22,355 nucleotides of DNA from CAZSVE01 sp964610175 (GCA_964610175.1 CAZSVE010000049.1:1-22355), one strand, 5' to 3'. Positions 1-8,275 are shown, counted from the first letter of the stretch. Notes: generated from the letters alone by a model not told the origin. Numbers and translations: made by a program.

Positions 1-327
1 GAAAATCAAGGGCCTCCATGAAACAAAGTACGCTTTAGTCGGATGAACCCTTTTTTATCATTTCTTGTTAATCGCCTCTATAAGGTGTTGTGAAAGCCCG
101 TGTTTTATGGGGGGAGATGTTACCAATGGTGTTTACCAGATTGTCTGGTATGAAATTTGTAATGAACCAATGTGTTTCGCATACGGGAATTTTGTTTAGC
201 TGGTTTTATTCCCTTTATAATATCCAGTCAGCGCTTGACTGATTCGCTACATACCACGAGTTGCAAATATAGTTACGGTCGTTAAAGAGTTGTGTAATAA
301 ATACGTAGCCACTAATATTCTGGCCCG
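1..327. other. Upstream spacer without a recognisable gene
   Basis: No convincing coding region is visible in this AT-rich stretch. Near its right edge a sigma-70-like pair is present: TTGTGT at 290-295, a 17-base spacer, and TAATAT at 313-318. It would start transcription almost at the yceD start codon. In related bacteria maf or an rRNA/tRNA-modification gene often lies here, but none is visible. Confidence 0.5.
290..318 (+). promoter_or_regulatory. Putative sigma-70 promoter for yceD
   Basis: TTGTGT (290-295) and TAATAT (313-318) are separated by exactly 17 bases. The expected transcription start is only a few bases before the ATG at 328, so the message would be leaderless or nearly so. 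This agrees with the absence of a Shine-Dalgarno sequence before that ATG. It is a pattern match only, and such matches are frequent in AT-rich DNA. Confidence 0.35.
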
Positions 328-882
328 ATGCTACAGGATCTACCGGAACTAATCTATCCAGTTCGGCTTGCCCGCGCTGAACAAGCTCTATATGGTCATG
401 TCACGCTGGCGCGGATGCGTAGATTGCGACCTTTATTGGCAGTGAATGCAGGTTATGCCGAGGTAGATCTCTGGTTTGGTCCTGATGATCTGGGATATCT
501 TAGTGTTCAGGGTAAGGTGCGGGCAGAGCTAAGTTTAATTTGTCAGCGTTGCTTGAGTACCATACTGCTTCGAGTGGAAAGTGACATGTATCTGGATATG
601 ATAGCTTCGGATGATCAGATGGATTGTATAAAGCATATAAGTCCGGGCTTCGAGCCGCTTGTGGTAATAGATGATGACACTGCCGTGGCCCTGTCGGATA
701 TCATCGAAGATGAACTGCTCTTGACTCTGCCTACTGTACCAAGGCATCCCAATGGGGTCTGCGATATTGCGGGAAGGTATTTGGTCGACGAATCTACGCA
801 CAGTGATCGGAATAAACCATTTGCATTATTGAGTGGTCTTATGGAACATGAGGAAAAGGGTATATCCGGAAGCCTTGATTAG
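328..882 (+). CDS. yceD: YceD/DUF177 family protein (23S rRNA accumulation protein)
   Basis: The 184-residue product aligns along its length with the DUF177/YceD family. It has the N-terminal P-V-R-L-A-R start, the family Cys pair in CQRC (residues 72-75), an acidic ED-E-LLLTLP stretch where E. coli has VEDEIILALPVVP, and the C-terminal PFALLSGL that matches PFAVLASL. Family members are small proteins needed for normal 23S rRNA levels and sit directly before rpmF, as here. The length is close to the E. coli protein (173 residues). No ribosome binding site precedes the ATG. The stop codon touches the first base of a Rep-A repeat, and rpmF now lies 331 bases downstream instead of nearly adjoining, so the usual co-transcription is probably disturbed. 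Confidence 0.9.
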   Translation: MLQDLPELIYPVRLARAEQALYGHVTLARMRRLRPLLAVNAGYAEVDLWFGPDDLGYLSVQGKVRAELSLICQRCLSTILLRVESDMYLDMIASDDQMDCIKHISPGFEPLVVIDDDTAVALSDIIEDELLLTLPTVPRHPNGVCDIAGRYLVDESTHSDRNKPFALLSGLMEHEEKGISGSLD

Positions 883-997
883 TTTATTTATTTCCCGCCC
901 AGTTTCACGATTGGATCAAGTTTTGCGAGTCGTCAATCTATCTTTACTACTAATATCGGGTCATGCGTTGTTGGCTTGAGGCGAAGCTTCGCTAGTT
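883..997 (+). repeat. Rep-A dispersed repeat, copy 1
   Basis: This copy starts with the T-rich end (TTTATTTATTTCCCGCC) directly after the yceD stop codon. It carries the conserved GGATCAAGTTTTGCGAG core and ends with GGCGAAGCTTCGCTAGTT, which contains the 12-base palindrome GCGAAGCTTCGC. It is closest to the copy at 10932-11043: both share the GTCAATCT-CTTTAC and CATGCGTTGTTGGCT variants, so the two form a subfamily. It lies in the yceD-rpmF spacer. Confidence 0.85.
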
Positions 998-1167
998 GGT
1001 GAGTTGTCGCGGAATTTTTAGTATTGATCCGAATCGGATACAGTTTGGAGCAGTTCTTCCTTGAAAAGAAATATCCTGAATTAGTACTTACAGGTTGATA
1101 TCAAAAGTTTCTCGGGTCGCCAAAAACTGTACGGCCTTACGTACGGTATTTCGATCATTGAGTAACT

Positions 1168-1196
1168 TTGAATGGTGGTTAGAAGATTTATATATT
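1168..1196 (+). promoter_or_regulatory. Putative sigma-70 promoter for rpmF-plsX
   Basis: TTGAAT (1168-1173) is separated by 17 bases from TATATT (1191-1196). The predicted start is near 1203, just ahead of the GAGAGGG ribosome binding site and the rpmF ATG at 1214. This would let rpmF-plsX be expressed independently of yceD, which is now cut off by a repeat. Confidence 0.5.
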
Positions 1197-1213
1197 AAAC
1201 CGAGAGGGACAAT

Positions 1214-1414
1214 ATGGCTGTTCAGCAGAAACGAAAATCCAGTGCTAAACGTGATACCCGTCGGGCTCATGATGCGCTGCGTAATCCCGCCATATCCACC
1301 GATCCGACAACAGAGGAGGCACATCTACGCCATCATGTGAGTCGCCAAGGGTATTACCGTGGCGAAAAAGTCGTACCTAGTCAGAAAAGACGCCTTCGTA
1401 ATAAGGAAGAATAG
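1214..1414 (+). CDS. rpmF: 50S ribosomal protein bL32
   Basis: The 66-residue basic protein starts MAVQQKRKSSAKRDTRRAHD and carries the conserved HLRHHVSRQGYYRG segment typical of bL32, a small protein of the large ribosomal subunit. E. coli L32 is 57 residues; here the C-terminal tail (QKRRLRNKEE) is a little longer. GAGAGGG lies just upstream as a ribosome binding site. The stop codon is three bases before the plsX TTG start, so the two genes are translationally close and surely co-transcribed. Confidence 0.95.
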   Translation: MAVQQKRKSSAKRDTRRAHDALRNPAISTDPTTEEAHLRHHVSRQGYYRGEKVVPSQKRRLRNKEE

Positions 1415-1417
1415 CGC

Positions 1418-2437
1418 TTGAATCTTACTATTGCGCTTGATGCGATGGGTGGCGATTACGGTCCTTCTGTAATCATACCAGCCGCAATCAGGATTCTTGC
1501 CGAAGAATCAAGTGTTCGGCTGATCCTGGTGGGAGATGAGGAATTGTTGGGTGTTGCCCTTAGTGCGCACGGGGTGCAGCTGGGGGAGCGCTTGGTTATA
1601 TGTCATGCGTCTCAACGAGTAGAGATGGATGACGTGGTTTCTCTTGCGCTGCGTAATAAGAAAGATTCCTCTATGCGGGTGGCCATCAATCTCGTCAAGG
1701 AGGGAGTAGCCGATGCCTGTGTTAGTGCCGGAAATACGGGTGCGTTAATGGCAACGGCTCGTTTTGTGTTAAAGACACTTCCTGGTGTCGATCGCCCTGC
1801 TATATGTACATCTCTGCCATCCATTGCAGGACACGCGCATTTGTTGGATCTTGGTGCTAATATTGATTCTACTCCTACACATTTGTTTCAATTCGGCATT
1901 ATGGGTTCCGTTTTAGCAGGTGCTGTGGATAGTAACTTGCGGCCAAAGGTTGGCTTGCTCAATGTTGGCGAAGAAGAGATAAAAGGTAACGAGAACGTAA
2001 AAGAGGCAGGCCGCTTGTTATCTGCGGCCAATATTCACTATATCGGATTCGTGGAAGGAGATGATATCTATAAAGGGGTAGCGGATGTCATTGTGTGCGA
2101 CGGATTTGTCGGTAATGTCGCACTTAAAGCTAGTGAGGGAGTAGCGAAAATGATTATCCATTTTATCAAACAGGAATTTAAGGGCGGTTTGTTGAGTAGA
2201 ATTGCAGGGTTTGCATCGAAGCCTGTGCTCGACCGTCTTGGCGAAAGAGTCGATCCGCGACGGTATAATGGTGCCAGCTTGTTGGGGTTGCGGGGAATTG
2301 TGGTTAAAAGTCATGGAGGTGCCGATGTGTTCTCCTTCACAAATGCTATCAAACAGGCCATGGCCGAATGCCGCAAGAATGTACCCTCTTTGATCAGTGA
2401 GCAGCTTGAGCTGATGTTGAGAGATGCAGCTGATTAA
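1418..2437 (+). CDS. plsX: Phosphate acyltransferase PlsX
   Basis: The 339-residue product begins MNLTIALDAMGGDYGPS, the PlsX signature, followed by the family SAGNTGALMA and DGFVGNVALK segments. PlsX makes acyl-phosphate from acyl-ACP at the inner membrane and so commits acyl chains to phosphatidic acid synthesis through PlsY. The length is close to the usual 340-356 residues. The start is TTG at 1418, supported by AAGGAAGA at 1402-1409 and by alignment from the first residue. It directly follows rpmF. It is the last closely coupled gene here: the spacer to fabH is about 1.4 kb instead of a few bases. Confidence 0.95.
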   Translation: MNLTIALDAMGGDYGPSVIIPAAIRILAEESSVRLILVGDEELLGVALSAHGVQLGERLVICHASQRVEMDDVVSLALRNKKDSSMRVAINLVKEGVADACVSAGNTGALMATARFVLKTLPGVDRPAICTSLPSIAGHAHLLDLGANIDSTPTHLFQFGIMGSVLAGAVDSNLRPKVGLLNVGEEEIKGNENVKEAGRLLSAANIHYIGFVEGDDIYKGVADVIVCDGFVGNVALKASEGVAKMIIHFIKQEFKGGLLSRIAGFASKPVLDRLGERVDPRRYNGASLLGLRGIVVKSHGGADVFSFTNAIKQAMAECRKNVPSLISEQLELMLRDAAD

Positions 2438-2743
2438 AGAATTTAAGCACCCGAAATCCATTACAAATGGATCAAGTTTTGGAAAGCGGTGTAATTGGGG
2501 CGAAAATCCCTTTCTCCAATCAATAGGCCACTTAAAACCTAAAACTGCTTCAACTGAAATTCTATCCTTCGCTAGTTATTTCGATTCATTTTCTGAAGTT
2601 ATGACTCCAATTCAAGGGCTGGAATTCGTTCTTGAGTGCGGTTTGTCTATAGGTGGCTTACGAGAGTTACTTGGAACTATTCAACCGAAATCACTTGCTC
2701 CATGAGATAATTGCAGAGGAATTTTTTGAGCGGGCAACTATAA

Positions 2744-2944
2744 TTTAAGATTCGGAGAAATGGGGCAATATTCGATGATCGTTTCAATGTGGATGTGGTG
2801 CTCAAGGTATGGGGTTTGTACAATGGCTTTTTCATCGAAAGACGGGGCACCAAGGTTTGGGGCTATTATCCAGCCCGGCGTAGCCGGAACCAAAAAGCTA
2901 ACCTGAAAAGGTTGGATTTTTGGGGAACGTGTGTATCTTTATGA
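2744..2944 (+). pseudogene. Start-less open frame, possible gene remnant
   Basis: Reading from 2744, directly after a stop at 2741-2743, to a TGA at 2942-2944 gives 66 codons without a usable start. The peptide is amino-acid-diverse (FDDRFNVDVVLKVWGLYNGF, then RRGTKVWGYYPARRSRN and so on), more protein-like than its surroundings. I do not recognise a family. The same bases fold into hairpins (2860-2876, 2875-2887, 2890-2923), so a structured RNA or mobile-element remnant is an equally possible reading. Confidence 0.25.
2890..2923 (+). other. Strong imperfect hairpin with GAAA loop
   Basis: CCAAAAAGCTAACCT (2890-2904) pairs with 2909-2923 around a GAAA tetraloop. There are fourteen pairs including one G-U, and one G-A mismatch. 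It directly follows two smaller overlapping hairpins (2860-2876 and 2875-2887). No T-run follows on either strand in the usual terminator position, so the role is unknown. Confidence 0.4.
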
Positions 2945-3037
2945 TTATAAAGATGTATTTCTCTTGCTATGAAATTTTTTCGGTATTTTGTTCAAGATTA
3001 TCCTGGATAACGGACTTAAACGTGAGAGGCGTATTAA

Positions 3038-3148
3038 TTTGTTTATTTCCCGCTTATCTTCGCAAATGAGTCAAGTTTTACAAAACGCTAGTTTTGCTCT
3101 ACGACGACCAAATCGCGCTTCATCGGTTTGGGACGGAGCTTCGCCAGT
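3038..3148 (+). repeat. Rep-A dispersed repeat, copy 2
   Basis: This copy runs from TTTGTTTATTTCCCGC through TCTTCGCAAATGAGTCAAG and TTTTACAAAACGC to GGAGCTTCGCCAGTTG. It belongs to the second subfamily (ACAAAACGC, ACGACGACCAAATC, GCTTCATCGG) together with the copies at 11506, 13874 and 14495. The terminal palindrome is slightly degraded. Confidence 0.85.
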
Positions 3149-3748
3149 TGTGGAAGCAGAAGCCACGTTGATCTCGCTTGATGCAGCAGAACGCAAGATG
3201 GCTAAAATGATGCGCAATGTATGCTATAAGGCAAGACTAAGTTTGAGTGTAGGTAAGGGGATATGATGTAAGTTGGGTCATCGATTGGGTACCACGGGCA
3301 TTGAGTTCCACGTGATGTGTAAGATTGGCGACGAATGCACTGCCCGGCCCGAGGTAGGGATGGGTTATGTCCTTGACCTGAAAGGATGCAATTATTACTG
3401 AATAAGCCATCAATTAGACAAAGATAGGGTATGTCTTGCGTAAAGAAGATTTATTTCGTCAACTTTGGTCGAGGTTAAAGGTCAAGTTCTATTGACATTT
3501 ATCGTTTACAACCTTACCTAATGTGGCGGGTTTGTTTGGGTGGCGTGGGATTCCCGTGGAGGTGTTTGTGTGCTTGATATTCGCTAAAAGGAATCCTCCC
3601 CCTTTACAAAGAGGGAAATAAAACAACGTAAACTGACACGATTCACTATTGTTACTCTTGGAATAGCCCAGAAAGCTGGTCTCATGACTGGAGTAAGGGA
3701 AGTTGTTGAGAATTTTCCATACTGTTAATTCTGCCTTTGAGAGAACCA

Positions 3749-3773
3749 CGAATGAACGCGAATGAACGCGAAT
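3749..3773. repeat. Short tandem 10-base motif
   Basis: The unit AATGAACGCG occurs twice in tandem (3751-3760, 3761-3770) and begins a third time, preceded by CG. ACCACGAATGAAC-type strings are commonly scattered in bacterial intergenic DNA (from memory). It ends about 125 bases before the fabH start. Confidence 0.6.
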
Positions 3774-3897
3774 ATATGCTGACTTCCAGGCGCGATCATG
3801 GAGGTTTCTTTTTTATGAAAGTCTCTATTTCCTCTGTACGAACAGGTAATACTGCTTACGAGATAGTATTGCTGATGCCGAGATGGGGAGGACAAGG

Positions 3898-4854
3898 ATG
3901 ATTTTCTCGCGAATTTTGGGGACAGGGGGATATTTACCGGAACGTGTTGTTACGAATGCCGAATTGGAAAAAGATGTTGCGACTTCCGATCAATGGATCC
4001 GAGAACGTACTGGTATTCGTCAACGCCATTTGGTTTCAGATGGGGAGACTACATCTGTTTTAGCCAAGAAGGCTTCGCTTCGCGCTATCGAAGCTGCAGG
4101 AATCAGTACTAAGGATATTGATTTAATCGTGCTTGGTACTACTACACCGGATCTTGTTTATCCTGCAACTGCCTGTCGAGTTCAGGCTCAGCTTGGTATA
4201 AGAGGCTGTCCAGCATTTGATGTGCAGGCAGTATGTACAGGTTTTATCTATGCACTTGGTACAGCAGACCAATTCATTCGCACTCAATCTGCAACCTGTG
4301 CGCTTGTGGTAGGAGTAGATGCGAGTTCCAAGATCTTGGACTGGTCTGATCGGGGTACTTGCGTACTTTTTGGTGATGGGGGAGGAGCCGTGGTGCTTGG
4401 TGCCAGTGAGGAACCGGGCATCTTGTCAACCCATTTACACGCAGATGGGCGCTATGAGGAATTACTATATGTAGATGGCGGTGTATTTCACGAACATGAT
4501 TATCCAGCCTATGTAAAAATGCAGGGGGGTGAGGTTTTTAAGATAGCTGTTCGAACGTTAGGCCGCCTCGTCGATGAAACGCTTGCCGCCAACAATCTTA
4601 ATCAAAAGGACTTGGATTGGCTCATTCCTCATCAAGCTAATATTCGAATTATCACGGCGACTGCGAAAAAATTGGGGTTACCGATGGAACAAGTGATAAT
4701 GACCGTTGAAGAACACGGTAATACATCTGCTGCATCTGTACCTTTAGCACTTGACGTTGGTGTACGTGATGGTCGAGTAAAACGTGGTCAAATTGTGCTT
4801 TTGGAAGCGTTTGGTGGGGGGCTTACCTGGGGTTCAGCACTCATTCGGTACTAA
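3898..4854 (+). CDS. fabH: Beta-ketoacyl-ACP synthase III (FabH)
   Basis: FabH condenses acetyl-CoA with malonyl-ACP and starts each fatty-acid chain. With the start at 3898 the protein has 318 residues (E. coli 317). It carries the catalytic triad at the E. coli-like positions: Cys113 in AVCTGF, His245 in PHQAN and Asn275 in HGNTSAAS. It ends with the family EAFGGGLTWGSALIRY. An earlier in-frame ATG exists at 3883, but the strong GGGGAGG ribosome binding site at 3884-3890 lies inside that extension, seven bases before the ATG at 3898, so 3898 is preferred. fabD, normally next, is absent: fabG follows after a 186-base leader. Confidence 0.95.
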   Translation: MIFSRILGTGGYLPERVVTNAELEKDVATSDQWIRERTGIRQRHLVSDGETTSVLAKKASLRAIEAAGISTKDIDLIVLGTTTPDLVYPATACRVQAQLGIRGCPAFDVQAVCTGFIYALGTADQFIRTQSATCALVVGVDASSKILDWSDRGTCVLFGDGGGAVVLGASEEPGILSTHLHADGRYEELLYVDGGVFHEHDYPAYVKMQGGEVFKIAVRTLGRLVDETLAANNLNQKDLDWLIPHQANIRIITATAKKLGLPMEQVIMTVEEHGNTSAASVPLALDVGVRDGRVKRGQIVLLEAFGGGLTWGSALIRY

Positions 4855-4886
4855 AGTTATTAAGAGTTTGAAAACTCTATTCTTGA

Positions 4887-4935
4887 GGGGGAATTGCATA
4901 TTGACTAGCTTATCGTGATTCGCTAGATTTCCCCC
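4887..4935. promoter_or_regulatory. Long inverted repeat in the fabH-fabG spacer
   Basis: GGGGGAA (4887-4893) pairs with TTCCCCC (4929-4935), and an inner CTAGC (4905-4909) pairs with GCTAG (4922-4926). The structure contains the promoter-like elements of fabG (4901-4929). It could be an operator or an mRNA structure ending fabH transcription, though no T-run follows. A smaller AGTTAGT/ACTAACT hairpin sits at 4974-4995 in the fabG leader. Confidence 0.4.
4901..4929 (+). promoter_or_regulatory. Putative sigma-70 promoter for fabG
   Basis: TTGACT (4901-4906) is separated by exactly 17 bases from TAGATT (4924-4929), a good sigma-70 match about 110 bases before the fabG ATG. It sits inside an inverted repeat. 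FabG and AcpP have their own promoters in other bacteria, and this position fits. Confidence 0.45.
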
Positions 4936-5040
4936 ACCATTCTTAATGCGAAGGGAAATCCGATGAGAATGCGAGTTAGTCCCTTTTAACTAACTGATGA
5001 GTATAAATCCCCAAACTTGAATGCTAATGGAGGTTCACAG

Positions 5041-5784
5041 ATGAGTCTTACGGGTGAAATCGCCTTAGTTACGGGTGCAAGCCGCGGGATTGGTCAAGCT
5101 GTTGCTGTTATACTGGGGCATCAGGGAGCTACAATCATCGGTACTTCCACGACTGATAGTGGGGCGGCCGATATTACTCGGCTTTTGGGAGGGCATAGCA
5201 TAGAGGGACATGGGGAAGTGCTGAACATAGCGGATAGCACATCAGTAGCTGCGCTATTTTCCCGTCTTAGCACTCAGGCATTGCTCCCTACAATTCTTGT
5301 CAATAATGCAGGCATCACTCACGATAGCTTGCTGTTGCGAATGAAAGAGGAAGATTGGAATCTAATCATTAATACTAATCTTACATCTTTATATAGGATG
5401 TGTCGTGCGTGTGCTTACTCAATGGGAAAGAAGCGCAAGGGACGCATCATCAATATTACTTCAGTGGCTGGTGCCCTTGGTAATGCGGGTCAAGTAAGTT
5501 ATTCCGCTGCAAAAGCGGGTATCGTAGGCTTTACCAAGGCGCTCGCACGAGAGCTTGCTCCAAGAAGCATCACAGTCAATGCAGTGTCTCCTGGTGTCAT
5601 TGATACTGATATGGTGGGAAAATTATCCCCTCAGCGGCGAGAGATGGTTGTGAATCTTGTACCTTTAGGTAGAATCGGGCAGCCTGAAGAAGTGGCTGCT
5701 GCAGTAGCATACTTAGCCTCTCCCGAGGCCGCTTATGTTACTGGGACAACGCTACACGTAAATGGTGGTATGTATATGGGATAG
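5041..5784 (+). CDS. fabG: 3-oxoacyl-ACP reductase FabG
   Basis: FabG is a cytosolic NADPH-dependent short-chain dehydrogenase that reduces beta-ketoacyl-ACP in fatty-acid elongation. The 247-residue protein shows the nucleotide-binding TGASRGIG (residues 11-18), the NNAG motif (88-91), and catalytic Ser141, Tyr154 and Lys158 in YSAAK. It ends with the typical VTGTTLHVNGGMYMG. The start at 5041 is chosen because GGAGG at 5029-5033 lies seven bases upstream and the protein then begins like E. coli FabG. A TTG at 5017 is in frame but lies ahead of that site. The cluster is canonical except that fabD is missing before it. Confidence 0.95.
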   Translation: MSLTGEIALVTGASRGIGQAVAVILGHQGATIIGTSTTDSGAADITRLLGGHSIEGHGEVLNIADSTSVAALFSRLSTQALLPTILVNNAGITHDSLLLRMKEEDWNLIINTNLTSLYRMCRACAYSMGKKRKGRIINITSVAGALGNAGQVSYSAAKAGIVGFTKALARELAPRSITVNAVSPGVIDTDMVGKLSPQRREMVVNLVPLGRIGQPEEVAAAVAYLASPEAAYVTGTTLHVNGGMYMG

Positions 5785-6407
5785 CACGATAAATTGAATT
5801 ATTACTAACTACTTTCCCTGGATGGATCTTATCACGATACCAAAAATAGTGTACGCTTGGATATTAGCAGTTCGATGGAAAATTGCTGGAGTCTTCTTCG
5901 TTGGTTCTAAAATGGTTTTCTGGGTTATTCGAATACCTATGAGATGGGTGCGGGTTAGGGAGTATCGTTTATTTTCCTTTTTTGTGTTCGGTTTTGGAGG
6001 AGAGTTTTTTCTGCTTTGTTAGATCAAGTCCTTAGTAGAAATAGATAAAATAGGGATAGTGATGGGAAGGAAGTATCCGCTAATGCTTTCAGAAGAGTTG
6101 GGATTTTCGGGGTTTTTCCCCGCAGGGGGATATAAGTGGTTCTAGATGGCTTTATTATTCTCTAATCTCTAAAGGGGATAATAGTCTTAGGGAATGGTCT
6201 TTTCCGATTTTTAAGGGAAAAGAATTAAATGGTTACTGTAGGAAAAAGGATGATTAATCCGATTAGGGTAAGTTGCAAGAGATTTTATTTCGATCCTGAC
6301 TCTGTATTTACAGGTTGGTTTTTTTCAATAAACTAAGCGAAGCTTACGGGTAGTAGGAGGCTCTTTACCGTGGTATTGCTTCGTTTGCAAGTGGAGGAAT
6401 ATTTCAC
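5785..6407. other. fabG-acpP spacer without a recognisable gene
   Basis: About 620 AT-rich bases separate fabG and acpP, which are normally within some 100-200 bases. The only plus-strand open frame (5822-6022) is rich in Trp, Phe, Val and Arg and resembles translated noncoding AT-rich DNA. A small CGGGG-TTTTT-CCCCG hairpin lies at 6108-6122. TTTACA (6307-6312), 16 bases, TAAACT (6329-6334) is a weak promoter candidate for acpP. AGCGAAGCTT at 6335-6344 resembles a Rep-A end but is too short to call. Confidence 0.55.
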
Positions 6408-6644
6408 ATGAGTAGTGTTGAAGATCGCGTAAAAAAGATCGTCGCTGATCAGCTCGGCGTAAAAGAGGAAGCTGTCGTTGATGATGCTTCTTTTGTTGAG
6501 GATCTTGGAGCTGATTCTCTTGATACTGTAGAATTGGTAATGGCTTTGGAAGAGGAATTCAATTGCGAGATTCCCGACGAGGAAGCCGAGAAAATTACTA
6601 CGGTGAAGGCAGCCTTGGCCTATATCAAGGAACATATGGAATAG
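6408..6644 (+). CDS. acpP: Acyl carrier protein
   Basis: The 78-residue acidic protein is a textbook AcpP. It has the GADSLDTVEL motif with Ser37, the attachment site for 4'-phosphopantetheine, and the usual length of 77-78 residues. It carries growing acyl chains between FabG, FabF, PlsX and the other enzymes of the pathway. A good GGAGG site (6393-6397) lies ten bases before the ATG. It keeps its normal place between fabG and fabF, although both flanking spacers are enlarged. Confidence 0.97.
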   Translation: MSSVEDRVKKIVADQLGVKEEAVVDDASFVEDLGADSLDTVELVMALEEEFNCEIPDEEAEKITTVKAALAYIKEHME

Positions 6645-6950
6645 TAGGGCTTGGAGTAACAAGATCCCTACACTGAGATATCGGCTAAGTCAGTTTGCCT
6701 ATTTCGTGGTTTCGTTGTGGAAGCTTATTGACTGAAGCGTCTTCATAGTCGCGAGTAGGCAGCTGATTGTTCTTTCCGATAGTCATGCTTGAGATCTACC
6801 TATCGTAGGTTTTCCGATCGTGGCTAAGGTAGGCATAAATGCCGTAAAAATAAAATAGGTCGGTAAAACCGGCTAAGGAGTAACTAGCAATGAGCCGTGC
6901 GGATAGTTTTTTTTGCGTGACTCTTTGCCCTTTTTCGTAGGAGTCTTGCA
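6645..6950. other. acpP-fabF spacer without a gene
   Basis: This 306-base spacer holds no convincing open frame. A small hairpin ACCTA-TCG-TAGGT at 6798-6810, followed by three more T's, could attenuate acpP transcription. A GGCAT-AA-ATGCC inverted repeat lies near 6830-6842. TAGGAG at 6937-6942 is the ribosome binding site of fabF. Confidence 0.5.
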
Positions 6951-8186
6951 TTGAGACGACGTATTGTGGTTACAGGCCTTGGGATGGTTACACCTGTTGG
7001 CAATAATGTAAAGGATTCCTGGGAAAACATTCTGAATGGGCGGAGTGGAATATCCATTGTTGATGAGTTCAATACCTCGGAGTTCCCAAGTCGTATAGGA
7101 GGGCGCATCCGTGATCTTGATCTGTCTCCCTATATTTCATTGAAAGAATCACGAAAGATGGATCCGTTTATTCACTATGGTCTTGTGGCGAGTATTCAGG
7201 CTATTGAAGATGCGGGTCTTACGATAACGAGTGATAATGCTGAGCGTGTGGGTGTTGCCATTGGCTCGGGAATCGGTGGGCTAAGGGGATTTGAGAAGGG
7301 TTATAGTGCTTATTTGGAAGGTGGGCCTAGAAAGGTTTCTCCATTTTTGGTGCCGAGTATCATCATTAATATGGTGGCTGGCAACTTGTCTATTAGATAC
7401 GGCATTAAGGGACCTAATTACGGTATCTCCACGGCTTGTTCTACGGGTATCCACAATATTGGTAATGCAACACACATGATTGAGCGTGGCGATGTAGATA
7501 TCATGATTGCAGGAGGCTCGGAAATGGGGACATGCCCAACCGATTTTTGTGGGTTTGCGGCAGCACGAGCATTGTCCACGCGTAATGATGAACCTGAGAG
7601 AGCGAGTCGTCCCTGGGATAAGGATCGAGATGGATTTGTATTATCCGATGGAGCAGGTGTGGTGATACTGGAGGCCCTTGATACTGCGAAGGCCCGAGGT
7701 GCTCATATATATGCTGAAGTGGCGGGATTTGCCATGAATGCCGATGCCTTCCACATAACGTTACCACCTGACGATGCAGGAGGTGCGAAGCGTTGTATGG
7801 AACTTTGTTTGAAAGATGCAAAGATGAACCCAGAGGATATTGCATATATCAATGCTCACGGTACCTCTACACCAGCTGGTGATGTGGCGGAAACTAGAGC
7901 GATTAAGGCTGCATTTGGTGATCACGCCTATCGGTTAGCAATAAGCTCTACTAAATCCATGGTCGGGCATATGTTGGGGGCAGCCGGTAGCGTTGAGGTA
8001 ATCTACAATGTTTTGGCGTTGCGCGATCAAGTAGCACCACCCACTATTAATCTTGATGAACCAAGTGGCGAGTGTGATCTTGATTATGTGCCCAAAGTAG
8101 CTCGGGAAATGAAAATGGACGCCAATTTGAGTAATTCATTTGGTTTTGGCGGGACTAACGGAACATTGATTTTGAAACGTATATAA
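6951..8186 (+). CDS. fabF: 3-oxoacyl-ACP synthase II (FabF)
   Basis: FabF elongates acyl-ACP by condensation with malonyl-ACP. The 411-residue protein has the Cys-His-His triad at exactly the E. coli positions: Cys163 in STACSTGIHN, His303 in NAHGTSTPAGD and His340 in VGHMLGAAG. It also has the C-terminal SFGFGGTNGTLILKRI. The start is TTG at 6951, with TAGGAG eight bases upstream, and the protein aligns from its first residues (RRRIVVTGLGMVTPVGN). It is the last gene of the fab cluster and is followed by a strong terminator. Confidence 0.96.
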   Translation: MRRRIVVTGLGMVTPVGNNVKDSWENILNGRSGISIVDEFNTSEFPSRIGGRIRDLDLSPYISLKESRKMDPFIHYGLVASIQAIEDAGLTITSDNAERVGVAIGSGIGGLRGFEKGYSAYLEGGPRKVSPFLVPSIIINMVAGNLSIRYGIKGPNYGISTACSTGIHNIGNATHMIERGDVDIMIAGGSEMGTCPTDFCGFAAARALSTRNDEPERASRPWDKDRDGFVLSDGAGVVILEALDTAKARGAHIYAEVAGFAMNADAFHITLPPDDAGGAKRCMELCLKDAKMNPEDIAYINAHGTSTPAGDVAETRAIKAAFGDHAYRLAISSTKSMVGHMLGAAGSVEVIYNVLALRDQVAPPTINLDEPSGECDLDYVPKVAREMKMDANLSNSFGFGGTNGTLILKRI

Positions 8187-8237
8187 GATGCTTCCTTGAT
8201 CCTCCTTTACGTACATCGGTTACGATGAGCCTATACT

Positions 8238-8275
8238 CATATAGCCCAACAGAGATGTTGGGCTATATGTTTTTT
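8238..8275 (+). terminator. Rho-independent terminator after fabF
   Basis: A perfect 14-base stem (8238-8251 with 8256-8269; CATATAGCCCAACA on the left) encloses a GAGA loop and is followed by six T's (8270-8275). It lies 52 bases after the fabF stop codon and marks the end of the fab transcription unit. Confidence 0.92.

Larger units (their letters stand above)
2438..3897. other. Expanded plsX-fabH spacer with repeat and gene debris
   Basis: In related bacteria fabH follows plsX almost directly. Here about 1.46 kb intervenes. It contains a degraded Rep-A-like piece (2464-2578, weak), a start-less open frame with strong hairpins (2744-2944), one clear Rep-A copy (3038-3148) and a short 10-base tandem motif (3749-3773). 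Short open frames at 2424-2705 and 2988-3266 run through repeat sequence and match nothing I know. The rest shows no recognisable gene. Confidence 0.7.

Noticed and set aside
2464..2578. Possible further Rep-A copy
   Set aside because: AAATGGATCAAGTTTT and a final CTTCGCTAGTT match, but the middle is unrelated and the spacing is about 27 bases too long. It may be a degraded or recombined copy, not counted.
5822..6022. A 66-residue hydrophobic open frame between fabG and acpP
   Set aside because: Composition follows the T- and G-rich DNA, no ribosome binding site is clear, and no homologue is recognised.
6335..6344. AGCGAAGCTT before acpP, like a Rep-A end
   Set aside because: Only ten bases match and there is no core or T-rich end, so it could be chance.
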